Below are positions 9,578 to 17,393 of a stretch of 64,000 nt of DNA, piece after piece. The first letter of the stretch is position 1; the number at the start of each line of letters is the position of its first letter. This DNA comes from Synechococcales cyanobacterium C42_A2020_086. Lineage in GTDB: Bacteria; Cyanobacteriota; Cyanobacteriia; Elainellales; Elainellaceae. The position numbers and the translations under genes are program-made. Below the pieces are notes generated by a model that saw nothing but the letters and a program-made list of their open reading frames with translations, made no database searches and was not told where the DNA came from. The DNA lies in assembly GCA_015272325.1 (NCBI GenBank), contig JACYLU010000031.1:97218-161217 (forward strand), in the 5' to 3' direction.

Positions 9578-10204
9578 CTAGGCGCTCGGTCGAGTATTAG
9601 CACTAGTTGAGCGCCAATAAACCAGCCCGATCCAGCCGATCACCAGGCCCAGTGCCACAAAAGCAAACTGAGCGACCCAGGTAATGAGCTGCTCCAAGGG
9701 AACAAGGCGACCTACAAAGTACGACAGGCTGACCATCACCGACGCCCAGATAGCCGCTCCAGCGAGGTTGCAGAGCAGAAACTGGACGTAGGGCATCTTT
9801 GCTGTGCCTGCCAACGGTCCAGCGAAAATGCGCAGCAGAGCCACGAAACGCCCCAGAAACACAGCTTGCGCCGCATTTTCAGCAAAGCGATCGCGGACTT
9901 CGATCAGCTGTTCTTCGGTGAGGCGGAATAGCCGCCCGATCCGAGTGAGTAATGACCAGCCGCCGTAAAAGCCGATCCAGTAGCCAAGATTATCGCCCAG
10001 CACTGCTCCCACGATGGCACTGCCCAGCACCAGCCAATAGTCAAGTTCGCCGCTGCCCGCCAGAAAGCCACCCACCAAGGTGATGGTTTCGCCGGGAATG
10101 GGGATGCCTGTATTTTCGAGCAGAATGCCGCCAAACACTGCCCAGTAGCCGTATTGATGTGCGATTTCCTGGATGGTGTCGAGAGAGACCAGTTCAATAG
10201 ACAT
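9578..10204 (-). CDS. DedA/VTT family membrane protein
   Basis: The 208-residue polytopic inner-membrane protein has the DedA signature: ENTGIPIPGETI near residue 30, a Gly-rich GAVLGDNLGYWIG segment, and FLGRFVALLRIFAGPLAG near residue 118. DedA proteins act in membrane-lipid homeostasis, with undecaprenyl-phosphate or phospholipid translocation shown for some members. Its 3' end lies 12 bp from the convergent argG stop. The C-terminal tail is short and polar (STSANTRPSA). Confidence 0.85.
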   Translation of the reverse strand: MSIELVSLDTIQEIAHQYGYWAVFGGILLENTGIPIPGETITLVGGFLAGSGELDYWLVLGSAIVGAVLGDNLGYWIGFYGGWSLLTRIGRLFRLTEEQLIEVRDRFAENAAQAVFLGRFVALLRIFAGPLAGTAKMPYVQFLLCNLAGAAIWASVMVSLSYFVGRLVPLEQLITWVAQFAFVALGLVIGWIGLVYWRSTSANTRPSA

Positions 10205-10331
10205 GCAATACAGCCTTTACAAAGTTTTGTGAAAGTCTCTCATGATCTTGACGCAGGTTGAGGAGAAGTGTCAATGCGCTTGGAGACAGCTTTGCTCAAG
10301 GTTTTCCCAGAAGCGACAGATTAAATTCAGA

Positions 10332-11087
10332 TTAAATCCAAGTTTGATAGGTTGGTGGAGCCACAATCTTTAAATCACGGAGCGGCTGACCCGTCAGACA
10401 GCGCCAGTGGCAGACAAACAGATCCGGCTGCTGCACTCCCACACTGGCAACGGCTGGAATTGCCGGAAAGGGCCACAGCCGGTCGAACCACAGGCGTTGA
10501 TTTTGCAGCCCAAATTGCAACAGATAGGTAGCCGGAGGAGCCGCCAGGGTATGCAGCAAACGCTGCCCAAAGCGGTAGAGGGGTTGCCGCCAACGGTCGG
10601 GCAGGTGGATCGGCTGCAGGTAGGAGGGAGCAGCTTCAGCTTGAGCTGCGGTTTGATCTGACATTGCCGATATTGCAGCAGCATGAGCTGCCTGTCCAAT
10701 CACCTCGGCATAGAGGGGACCTTTGACCGTCCAAACAATTGGTAACCAGAGATGGCCATCGCCGATCGGCATCTGTAGCGTTTGCATCACCCATCGCCGC
10801 AGTCCTGCTACCTCTCGACAGGCGGCATACAGGGCTTGTCCAGGGAACTCTAGGTCTGCGGGCAGCGCTAGGGTCAGGGGACATAGCAGGGTTTCAGGAA
10901 CAGCGGTCGGCAATTGAGCCACAGTCACAATGTCTACATCTACGGTTGTTGAGCCTCTGGCAACCGTATCAGCAGCGATCGCCTGTTTCAGGGCTGCAGC
11001 GCTGGGAGCGAGTCGAGTTAAGTCAGCCGCAGTAGGCAATTCGGGTTCATCGTGGTGGCCCTCAATGACGATCAGAACGCGCTTCAC
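10332..11087 (-). CDS. unknown 251-residue protein, third gene of flavoprotein operon
   Basis: I do not recognise the family. The protein starts with a beta strand and polar loop (MKRVLIVIEGHHDEPELP). A middle region, PIGDGHLWLPIVWTVKGPLY, is followed by a Trp-rich C-terminal half. The start is a GTG whose G-T-G-A overlaps the TGA of the preceding coiled-coil gene, so the two are probably translationally coupled. It is predicted soluble, with no signal peptide. The context suggests it works with the coiled-coil protein and the thioredoxin-reductase-like flavoprotein upstream. Confidence 0.7.
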   Translation of the reverse strand: MKRVLIVIEGHHDEPELPTAADLTRLAPSAAALKQAIAADTVARGSTTVDVDIVTVAQLPTAVPETLLCPLTLALPADLEFPGQALYAACREVAGLRRWVMQTLQMPIGDGHLWLPIVWTVKGPLYAEVIGQAAHAAAISAMSDQTAAQAEAAPSYLQPIHLPDRWRQPLYRFGQRLLHTLAAPPATYLLQFGLQNQRLWFDRLWPFPAIPAVASVGVQQPDLFVCHWRCLTGQPLRDLKIVAPPTYQTWI

Positions 11088-11635
11088 GAAGCATTACCGA
11101 AGGTCGGAATTGGATGCGACGGTCCTCCGAGACGCGGGAAGCTGGGCAGATCAAGCTGGCTAATGCGGCGATTGCGTACAGCTAGACGGTAGCTGACGCT
11201 TTGCAGCTCGGCGTGCAGTTGACGATTCTCTCGCTGGATCTGCGCCACCTTCTCGCGAATCGGGATCAGGCGCTGCTCAAACTTCTCGTGATAAACCCGC
11301 GGCAACTCTTGCACCAACTGCTCCAACATCCGGGTGCGCTCGGTCGCTTCCTGCGCGGTTTGGCGTAGCGTCTGAATCTCGGCATCGCGTTCTGTAATCT
11401 GCCCCTGGTAGAACGCCACCTGCTCCTCAACGCTTTGCAACTGCTCGCGCAGGGCCCGCACTTCAGCATGCTGCCGTTCCGATAGTTCGGGTTGAGGTGT
11501 AGCAGCGGCATTGCCCTTGACCAAACGAAACAGTTCTTGGGAAAGCTGCTGGACCAACTGATCGCGGACGGACAATTCCTCGCGCAGTTGCGCCACTTCG
11601 GCCTGAAGTTCCGGTATGGTGGAAAGAGTAGACAT
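11084..11635 (-). CDS. coiled-coil protein, second gene of flavoprotein operon
   Basis: The 183-residue protein is almost entirely heptad-like from about residue 8 to 160 (ELQAEVAQLREELSVRDQLV and similar, rich in Glu, Gln, Leu and Arg). It ends in a Pro-rich tail, SFPRLGGPSHPIPTFGNAS. I chose the ATG at 11635 (MSTLSTIPELQ), 8 bp after the stop of the flavoprotein gene; a longer frame would overlap that gene by about 175 bp. Its stop overlaps the GTG of the next gene. It is likely a structural or scaffold protein of unknown role. Confidence 0.7.
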   Translation of the reverse strand: MSTLSTIPELQAEVAQLREELSVRDQLVQQLSQELFRLVKGNAAATPQPELSERQHAEVRALREQLQSVEEQVAFYQGQITERDAEIQTLRQTAQEATERTRMLEQLVQELPRVYHEKFEQRLIPIREKVAQIQRENRQLHAELQSVSYRLAVRNRRISQLDLPSFPRLGGPSHPIPTFGNAS

Positions 11636-11643
11636 CTCGGTTG

Positions 11644-12645
11644 TCACGGTACTGCTCCAATTAAGTTTTGCTCCCAACGGCGAGGCTCGGAAACCCGACG
11701 GATGTCTCGCCAGATTGCTGTAGCAGCTAATGTACCATCTGCAACCGCAATTGACACTTGATTTAGACCTTCTTTTAAATCTCCAACTGCAAAGATTCGT
11801 GGATGGCTGGTGCGGCACATGTTATCTGTTACGAGATTCTCGCCGTTCCACTCTAATGACTCGATTCCCTTCAAGTATTCGTTGTGATAGTGCGATCCCA
11901 TTGCTACTAGTCCTGTATCCAGCTCAACGGTGCTGCCGTCGATCAATTCCACGCCAGTCATGGTGTGATTGTGCCCTAAAAACTGCTTGATGGGCGTCTC
12001 AATCAGAGGATAGCCGTGGTCGCGCAGCTTTTGCCGCATCTCGCTGCCGACTTCGACCTGACCATGGGTGAACACCGTGATGTAGGGCGTGAACCAATTC
12101 AACACAAAGGCGGTGTTGATTGCGCCTTCGGATCCCACAAACAGACCACAGCGCTGATCCATCATTTCGTAACCATCGCAGATCATGCAGACATGCAGGT
12201 TATAGCCAGCATAATCGTAGACGTTCTGCATATTGTCGAGATGGGGCAGTCTATCAATAATGCCGCTGGCTGCAATCACGTACTTGGAGCGAAATACCGG
12301 ATAAATACTGCTTTGTCGACCAACTTTCACCTTGACAGCAAAGGTGTCTCCTTCATCGCGTACCTCTTCAACAAACCCGCGCAGATAGTCGGCTCCCAAC
12401 GCCAAGATGTGCTCCTGTCCGTGCTTTAGCAAATCTCGACCAGGGGTTTCCGGCGGCAGACCCAGATAATTGCGCAGCTCCTGCATCCAGAAGGATCGCC
12501 CTCGTCCCTTCTCGACGACAAGGCAAGAAAGTCCGTAGCGCTGCAAATAGATTGCGGCCGACAGCCCTCCCGCACCGCCGCCCACAATAATAGCGTCATA
12601 GAGATGGTCGAGGCGTTGATCCAAGTTTTGCTTGGTAAGTTTCAT
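11644..12645 (-). CDS. thioredoxin reductase-like flavoprotein with CMIC redox pair
   Basis: The 333-residue protein has an N-terminal FAD fold (IIVGGGAGGLSAAIYL, residues 19-34) and an ATASGIIDRLP-like segment. A CxxCD redox pair, CMICDG, is at C153/C156. The C-terminal FAD motif HPRIFAVGDLKEGLNQ completes a thioredoxin-reductase architecture. The middle domain lacks a clear GxGxxA motif and the HRRxxxR signature for NADPH (it reads GLFVGSEGAINTAF and TVFTHGQVEVG). An NADPH-independent disulfide reductase, as in the DTR/DDOR groups of cyanobacteria, is a plausible reading. The ATG at 12645 places 18 residues before the FAD fold; a GTG at 12684 is possible. It is the first gene of a three-gene operon. 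Confidence 0.75.
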   Translation of the reverse strand: MKLTKQNLDQRLDHLYDAIIVGGGAGGLSAAIYLQRYGLSCLVVEKGRGRSFWMQELRNYLGLPPETPGRDLLKHGQEHILALGADYLRGFVEEVRDEGDTFAVKVKVGRQSSIYPVFRSKYVIAASGIIDRLPHLDNMQNVYDYAGYNLHVCMICDGYEMMDQRCGLFVGSEGAINTAFVLNWFTPYITVFTHGQVEVGSEMRQKLRDHGYPLIETPIKQFLGHNHTMTGVELIDGSTVELDTGLVAMGSHYHNEYLKGIESLEWNGENLVTDNMCRTSHPRIFAVGDLKEGLNQVSIAVADGTLAATAIWRDIRRVSEPRRWEQNLIGAVP

Positions 12646-12775
12646 GGCATTGAAAGATGTAACAGCATGCAAGGATAGACCCACTAGGCATTCTTTATTA
12701 TGAAGGGTGGGCTGGGGCTGGACTGAGACCTATAGGTTTTATTAAGTTTTATTTGGAGAAAGTTATGTTTAAGCG

Positions 12776-13072
12776 TTGGGTGCAGCGATTAGCCCCTCCC
12801 TTACCCTCGAAGATTGGCTCGGCGCGGGGGCAATTCTCAGCCAGCTAGAGGGCAGATTGTCACCCGGGACGCAGGCCGCAGTGGTCACCTTCTACAGTTA
12901 TCGAGATCGGCTGCCATCCGGCTTGCGGCAGTGCAGCTCTGGCAAGGAACTAGTGGAGCGAGGCTTCGCAACCGATGTCGAGTTGGCGGCGCAGCTCAAT
13001 GCCAGTGACGCGGTTGCTCGGTTGATACAAGGTGCTTTTCAGAGCGAAAAGGATACCCCTCCAAACGATTAG
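12776..13072 (+). CDS. small unknown protein, start or frame uncertain
   Basis: This frame encodes about 98 residues with plausible coding character (LTLEDWLGAGAILSQLEG ... ELAAQLNASDAVARLIQGAF), but its only upstream start is a TTG. The well-placed ribosome site TTTGGAGAAAGTT precedes an ATG at 12765 in another frame, which gives MFKRWVQRLAPPLPSK and stops after 27 residues. Fusing the two by a one-base shift in the C-rich stretch at about 12795-12807 would give a single protein. So this is either a gene with a frameshift (mutation, sequencing error or programmed) or a TTG-started gene. The function is unknown. Confidence 0.45.
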   Translation: MGAAISPSLTLEDWLGAGAILSQLEGRLSPGTQAAVVTFYSYRDRLPSGLRQCSSGKELVERGFATDVELAAQLNASDAVARLIQGAFQSEKDTPPND

Positions 13073-13082
13073 CCGGAGGGGT
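13055..13082 (-). terminator. hairpin terminator downstream of rpsF
   Basis: ACCCCTCC at 13055-13062 pairs perfectly with GGAGGGGT at 13075-13082. On the minus strand the stem is followed by ATCCTTTTCG, a weak T tract, about 30 bp past the rpsF stop. It overlaps the last codons of the small plus-strand frame. Confidence 0.6.
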
Positions 13083-13114
13083 AAAGGATAATCAACTCTT
13101 AGAGCTTAGAAGCC

Positions 13115-13432
13115 CTATTCCTCGGGAGCAGCTCCTGCCATCGCCGGATTTTCTACCTTCACCGTTAGAAATCGAATCACTTCGTCGCTAAGGCGCATAG
13201 CCCGCTCTAGGACTGCCACCGTGTTGCCGCTGCTGGTATAGTTCATCTGCACGTACACCCCTTCCCGGTGCTTGTCGATCTCATAGGCTAGGCGACGCTT
13301 GCCCCGGTGCTGGGTTTCCAAGTCTTGAACGCCCTGATCGCGCAGGATAGCTTGATATTTCTCAATTGCCTGATCAGTTTGCTCGTCTCCGAGGTCCGAG
13401 CGCAAGATATACATCGTTTCGTAACTGGGCAT
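13115..13432 (-). CDS. rpsF: 30S ribosomal protein S6
   Basis: The 105-residue protein binds near S18 on 16S rRNA in the small subunit platform. The S6 signature is clear: [14 protein letters not shown] at the start, then a beta-alpha-beta fold with [20 protein letters not shown] and [15 protein letters not shown]. The ATG at 13432 is preceded by AAGGAG at 9 bp, which decides the start over longer upstream options. It stands alone, as is common in cyanobacteria, without rpsR or rplI beside it. A hairpin terminator follows. Confidence 0.95.
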   Translation of the reverse strand: MPSYETMYILRSDLGDEQTDQAIEKYQAILRDQGVQDLETQHRGKRRLAYEIDKHREGVYVQMNYTSSGNTVAVLERAMRLSDEVIRFLTVKVENPAMAGAAPEE

Positions 13433-13593
13433 GACACAATTCTCCTTGTGGACAGATGGCTTCCGACCGCAGTTCTCCAGCGACCCTAGAAACCGCTGCA
13501 GCAAAATAAGTCACTTACTGCATTCTCGAGAACCGGATAGTTCGATCAGAAGCAAGGATTTACAATCATATACCAGGTTTAAGTCAATCAACT

Positions 13594-14400
13594 ATGGCGC
13601 AGCGTTTTGTCCGAGTTCAAACGTCCACAGGACAGGTCTACTACGGCTTACTTCACCTGGATCGACGGGTACAGCTTCTCGATGCCCCCCCGTGGTTGAA
13701 AGGGCAACCTACCGATCAAGAGCTGTCCGTGGGGCAATATCAGCTTCTAGCTCCCTGCGCTCCTTCAAAGATTGTGGCGGTGGGCAAAAACTATCTCAAG
13801 CATGCAGCCGAAATGGGCAGCGAAGTTCCGAAGGAGCCACTGCTATTTATCAAGCCTTCAACGGCGATTATCGCGCCAGAAGCCGCCATTGCCTATCCGC
13901 CTCAATCTAAGCGGGTAGATTACGAAGGAGAGCTGGCGCTCGTGCTAGGGGAACGCTGCGTTGACTGCACGCCCGAGCAAGCCCGCGCCAAAATCTGGGG
14001 CTATACAATCGCCAATGACGTGACCGCTCGGGATTTGCAGCGCAAAGACGGGCAGTGGACCCGCGCCAAAGGGTTTGATACCTTCTGCCCGCTCGGTCCT
14101 TGGGTGGTGCGAGAACTGAGCGCGGCTGCACGGCTGCAAACCTTTTTGAACGATGACGCTCTGCCGGTCCAATCTGCCTCGATTGGTGACATGGTATTTC
14201 CGCCCGATGTGCTGGTAGCGACGATTAGCCAGGTGATGACACTGCTGCCGGGCGATGTTGTCCTCACAGGAACTCCGGAGGGCGTTGGTGAGCTGCATAT
14301 CGGAGACCGCGTGCGCATCGAGATTGAGGGCATTGGCTCGCTAGAAAACCCGGTGGCAGCCCGCGAAGTATCAGTGTCTGCCGTGGCGTCTTCACTGTAG
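13594..14400 (+). CDS. fumarylacetoacetate hydrolase (FAH) family enzyme
   Basis: The 268-residue protein has a short N-terminal domain and the FAH fold from about residue 60 (KIVAVGKNYLKHAAEMG). Metal ligands are seen in DYEGELALVLG (two Glu) and in the Asp of NDVTARDLQ. GFDTFCPLGPW and LTGTPEGVGELHIGD are family hallmarks. Members hydrolyse or decarboxylate C-C bonds in beta-diketone or oxaloacetate-like substrates; the substrate cannot be told from sequence. It is divergent from rpsF, with about 160 bp between the starts. Confidence 0.85.
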   Translation: MAQRFVRVQTSTGQVYYGLLHLDRRVQLLDAPPWLKGQPTDQELSVGQYQLLAPCAPSKIVAVGKNYLKHAAEMGSEVPKEPLLFIKPSTAIIAPEAAIAYPPQSKRVDYEGELALVLGERCVDCTPEQARAKIWGYTIANDVTARDLQRKDGQWTRAKGFDTFCPLGPWVVRELSAAARLQTFLNDDALPVQSASIGDMVFPPDVLVATISQVMTLLPGDVVLTGTPEGVGELHIGDRVRIEIEGIGSLENPVAAREVSVSAVASSL

Positions 14401-14449
14401 GGCGTCTTTACTGTAGACTGTGGCGGCGTATGCTTCAAATCAGGCCCCT

Positions 14450-14485
14450 AAAAAACCCCGTCGGGCTAAACCTGCGGGGTCTTTC
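14450..14485 (-). terminator. rho-independent terminator for the Tic20-like gene
   Basis: ACCCCG (14455-14460) pairs with CGGGGT (14475-14480). Read on the minus strand the stem is followed by TTTTTT, an intrinsic terminator about 85 bp beyond the Tic20-like stop. It may also stop plus-strand transcription from the FAH gene, where the tract is only CTTTC. Confidence 0.65.
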
Positions 14486-14565
14486 GCGGAGTTTGCCGCA
14501 CTAAACCTGTGACATCTAGATGACATCTAGAGATCTCTGATGGAACAACACCCTCGTGCGGGCAG

Positions 14566-15051
14566 CTAGTAGTTGCCAACCTGCATATGCACAGCAGCTG
14601 ACAAGGTAGGAATTTCGGCGTAGCGCCCTAGCGCTGTTTGCACGACAGAATAGCCAACGGCTGCAATGGTGCCCAGGAAGACGACGTTGAACAAGGTTTC
14701 TAGAATCAGTCCACCCTGAAGCACGGGCTGCAACACAAAGCTGACAATGATACTACACAGAATCAACACAATATCCAGCAGGATGGCTTGCATGGTGTTG
14801 AATCGGATGAAATGACTAACCTTATCGTTGCGCACGACTAACAAGAAGAGCACAAAGAAAATGATTAGCCCCAAAAAGGGCACGCCGCGATAGATTCCTG
14901 CCAAGGGCAACAGCGGAATCAAAACGGGCTGTAAGGCCGGAAATTGCCTAAAAAAAGGTCCAGCAAAATCAAGCACATCCAGAAGGGGCAACAGGTAAGG
15001 CAAACAAGCCAATATCCGATCTTTGGGGGTTACAGCACCGCGCCAGGTCAT
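14566..15051 (-). CDS. Tic20-family membrane protein
   Basis: The 161-residue protein has four hydrophobic segments (about residues 14-34, 55-74, 84-110 and 120-140). The family motif VSHFIRFNTMQAILLDI lies in the third. Tic20 is the channel-type core of the chloroplast inner-envelope translocon, and cyanobacterial homologues are conserved membrane proteins of unresolved role. GGAG lies 10 bp before the ATG. The upstream region has a perfect 15-bp tandem duplication. Confidence 0.85.
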   Translation of the reverse strand: MTWRGAVTPKDRILACLPYLLPLLDVLDFAGPFFRQFPALQPVLIPLLPLAGIYRGVPFLGLIIFFVLFLLVVRNDKVSHFIRFNTMQAILLDIVLILCSIIVSFVLQPVLQGGLILETLFNVVFLGTIAAVGYSVVQTALGRYAEIPTLSAAVHMQVGNY

Positions 15052-15065
15052 CGTGTGATCTCCAA

Positions 15066-15095
15066 AATTAATGGGTCAGTAATTAATGGGTCAGT
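15066..15095. repeat. 15-bp perfect tandem duplication upstream of the Tic20-like gene
   Basis: AATTAATGGGTCAGT occurs twice head to tail, 15-44 bp upstream of the minus-strand start. It could be a regulator site pair or a slippage product. Confidence 0.8.
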
Positions 15096-15321
15096 GGAAG
15101 GCTTCAATAAGCCTAGAATAACGTACTCCCCTGACTGAATTGTTAAACTAACCTTCACTTCTACGGCGTCAGGACACCCACCCAGCAAACTTCTATCCCA
15201 AGACTGATCAATTTGTTCAATCTGTAATCAATTTGCTGACCAAGCGGCACATTCAGCCGAACTTAGACTGCAAAGCTTTTTGGGCAACTCTGGCCAATTC
15301 AATCCTATTTCCAATCCAATC

Positions 15322-15519
15322 CTATTCAATGTGGGCGATGCGGAACCCCATCTGGCATTCGTACTGTTCGGGCTGATCGATCGTTCCTTTGCGGAGGGCC
15401 CGTCCGCAGCGAAGTTGACCCTGATGCCAGCGAGGTTGCCCACTTTGGTCCGCCATCAAGCAAGACTGACAGACCTGCTGCGGAGGAAGTATCTGATTCT
15501 CCATCAAGATTACTAACAT
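15322..15519 (-). CDS. small cysteine-motif protein, cyanobacterial type
   Basis: The 65-residue protein carries VCQSCLMAD, a later RCG, and YECQMGFRIAHIE at the C-terminus. The four cysteines fit a small zinc-ribbon-like or redox fold. I believe similar short proteins occur across cyanobacteria, but no function is known to me. The ATG at 15519 has AGAGGTG 5 bp upstream; ATG 15504 (MENQILPPQQ) is an alternative. The short frame keeps its cysteines and Gly/Trp/Arg pattern, which argues for real coding. Confidence 0.6.
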   Translation of the reverse strand: MLVILMENQILPPQQVCQSCLMADQSGQPRWHQGQLRCGRALRKGTIDQPEQYECQMGFRIAHIE

Positions 15520-15646
15520 GTGACACCTCTGGCGTGTTGCCCGTCCCACTGATTCAATTTTATGTCAGGGTTTCTAGTCTCTTAGGCGGATTGATGTGTA
15601 GCTTAATACTTTGCTGAAATCATTGTCGTATCACGGATAGCGATTG

Positions 15647-16030
15647 TCAGGATGGATGATCCGGATGCGGCGAGTATTCAGATGAAGTCTCTAGTTGGGT
15701 GGACAACGGCAGATTGGTTTGCAGCAGATGAATGAGTTCATCTAGAGCCGCTAGCTCGGCAGAGACATCCAGATCGACCAAGTGTGACTCTTGCAGGAGG
15801 CGCAGCCAGTAGCGAATTTCGCGAGCGTCTTTAGCCGCCATCCGCAGCTTGTCACTGGCAGAGCCGTCAACGCCTGTGGCAGCTTCCTCAACGCTGACTC
15901 CAATGCTGGTGCCGCTTTTCAGCAATTGACTCGACAGAATAAACTCTTGCCGTGCCTGAAGTTTTTTGTAGAGCCGAATGGTTATGAGGGCAAACTCGAA
16001 ACTTTGCTTCTGAATGACGCTTAAATCCAT
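15647..16030 (-). CDS. four-helix bundle protein (23S rRNA intervening-sequence family)
   Basis: The 127-residue protein has the family pattern: SFEFALITIRLYKKL, then SSQLLKSGTSIGVSVEEA, then KLRMAAKDAREIRYWLRLL. It belongs to the S23-type group first found encoded in 23S rRNA intervening sequences and now known as stand-alone genes in many cyanobacteria. No rRNA sequence is nearby. The biochemical role is unknown; oligomeric RNA or DNA contact has been suggested for the family. The Ser/His/Pro-rich C-terminus is divergent. Confidence 0.85.
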   Translation of the reverse strand: MDLSVIQKQSFEFALITIRLYKKLQARQEFILSSQLLKSGTSIGVSVEEAATGVDGSASDKLRMAAKDAREIRYWLRLLQESHLVDLDVSAELAALDELIHLLQTNLPLSTQLETSSEYSPHPDHPS

Positions 16031-16179
16031 GCTGGCTCAGCAGAAAAATAGATGGTGTCTATTGTGAACCCAACCCATGAACCCTAAGCGACTAGCCGTT
16101 CCGAAAACTTGTCTGGCAACTGTCTAGTAAACCGTCTGGAACTAGATGAGAGCAAACAGCGATTCTGCTGGCTGCCGTG

Positions 16180-17100
16180 CTAATTGCTGTGCACGCGGAT
16201 GGCATACACCCAATCCTTGTAGGCAGGCTCTCGATTTTCAGTAATGGCGGTCAGTTTGTCTTTGAGTTGGGTTGTGATCGGTCGGTGAGTTGATAGGGAA
16301 TAGTTCTCGATCCGGCGCACCGGCGTAATTTTAGCAGCCGTACCGCTGAGGAACACTTCGTCGGCAATGAATAGCTCCGACTTGTCGATGGGGCGTTCGA
16401 TCACCGGAATACCGAGATCGCGAGCTAGGGTTAGGATGCTGTCGCGGGTAATGCCTTCCAGGATGTCTTGCTCAGCACCGGGCGTAATTAGCTGCCCGCG
16501 CCGCACGATAAAAATATTCATCCCTGAAGCTTCGCAGATCTTGCCTTGAGAGTTCATTAGGATTGCTTCATCAAAGCCAGATTCCACTGCCTCGGTTTTG
16601 GCCAGCGACGAGGTGATATACGCGCCGCTAATTTTGCCGCGCAGCGGTAGGCTTCGGTCTTCCTGCCGGTACCAGGAACTAATGCGACAGCTTACTCCTT
16701 CGGGCGAGAGGTAGTCTCCTAGTTCCAGCCCATAGACAAAGAAATCCTTCTCAATATTGTGTAACCGAGGCGCAATCCCCAAATCAGACGTGTAGACAAA
16801 CGGGCGGATATAAAACGAAACCGTCGGTTGGTTCTTCTGCACAAATTCAGTAATAATCTGCTGAATTTTGTCGGCGGGCAGGTCGTAGTGGAGATAGCGA
16901 GCGCTGTCGCTGAGACGCTGACAGTGGCGGTCGAGCCGGAACAGCAGCACCTGACTGGGATCATTCGGGTCGGGAATACCGCGTAGCCCGCCAAAGGCTC
17001 CGGTGCCATAGTGCAACGCATGGGTAGCAATGGAAACCTTAGCGTCTTGAAAGGGAACAAACTGGTTTTGTAAATAGGCGATTGGCAAGAAGTTGTGCAT
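16180..17100 (-). CDS. ilvE: branched-chain amino acid aminotransferase
   Basis: The 306-residue class IV PLP enzyme carries out the last step of Leu, Ile and Val synthesis. It starts MHNFLPIAYLQNQFVPF and has THALHYGTGAFGGLRG, the PLP Lys in GKISGAY, and CEASGMNIFIVRRG. FLSGTAAKITPV gives the cofactor-phosphate loop. The ATG at 17100 has GGAG close upstream and gives the usual family length; an upstream extension of 18 codons is open but unlike the family. It is monocistronic, separated by about 290 bp from the divergent response-regulator phosphatase. Confidence 0.92.
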   Translation of the reverse strand: MHNFLPIAYLQNQFVPFQDAKVSIATHALHYGTGAFGGLRGIPDPNDPSQVLLFRLDRHCQRLSDSARYLHYDLPADKIQQIITEFVQKNQPTVSFYIRPFVYTSDLGIAPRLHNIEKDFFVYGLELGDYLSPEGVSCRISSWYRQEDRSLPLRGKISGAYITSSLAKTEAVESGFDEAILMNSQGKICEASGMNIFIVRRGQLITPGAEQDILEGITRDSILTLARDLGIPVIERPIDKSELFIADEVFLSGTAAKITPVRRIENYSLSTHRPITTQLKDKLTAITENREPAYKDWVYAIRVHSN

Positions 17101-17393
17101 TGGTCTCCACTCCCATACGAACGAACCCAGGCTATCAGGATTTCTAGCATTCACAGCTTAGTGCCTAATAAACAAGTCAGGCAACTGCCCGCGACCGGTG
17201 GCGCAACAAAGACCTGATCCCGACGGTTGATAGCAATTATCCAACTGCTCAGCCAGTTTGGCCGATCCCCTAACCTTAAACCAGCGTGTTAGCGTTTGCG
17301 GGATTCGGGGTATTTTGATCAGATGAGTTGACCCAGGAGCCTCGCTTGAACAGTGAGCTAGTCGGTTGCCCCCGATCCATTTCCCAGCCCAGC

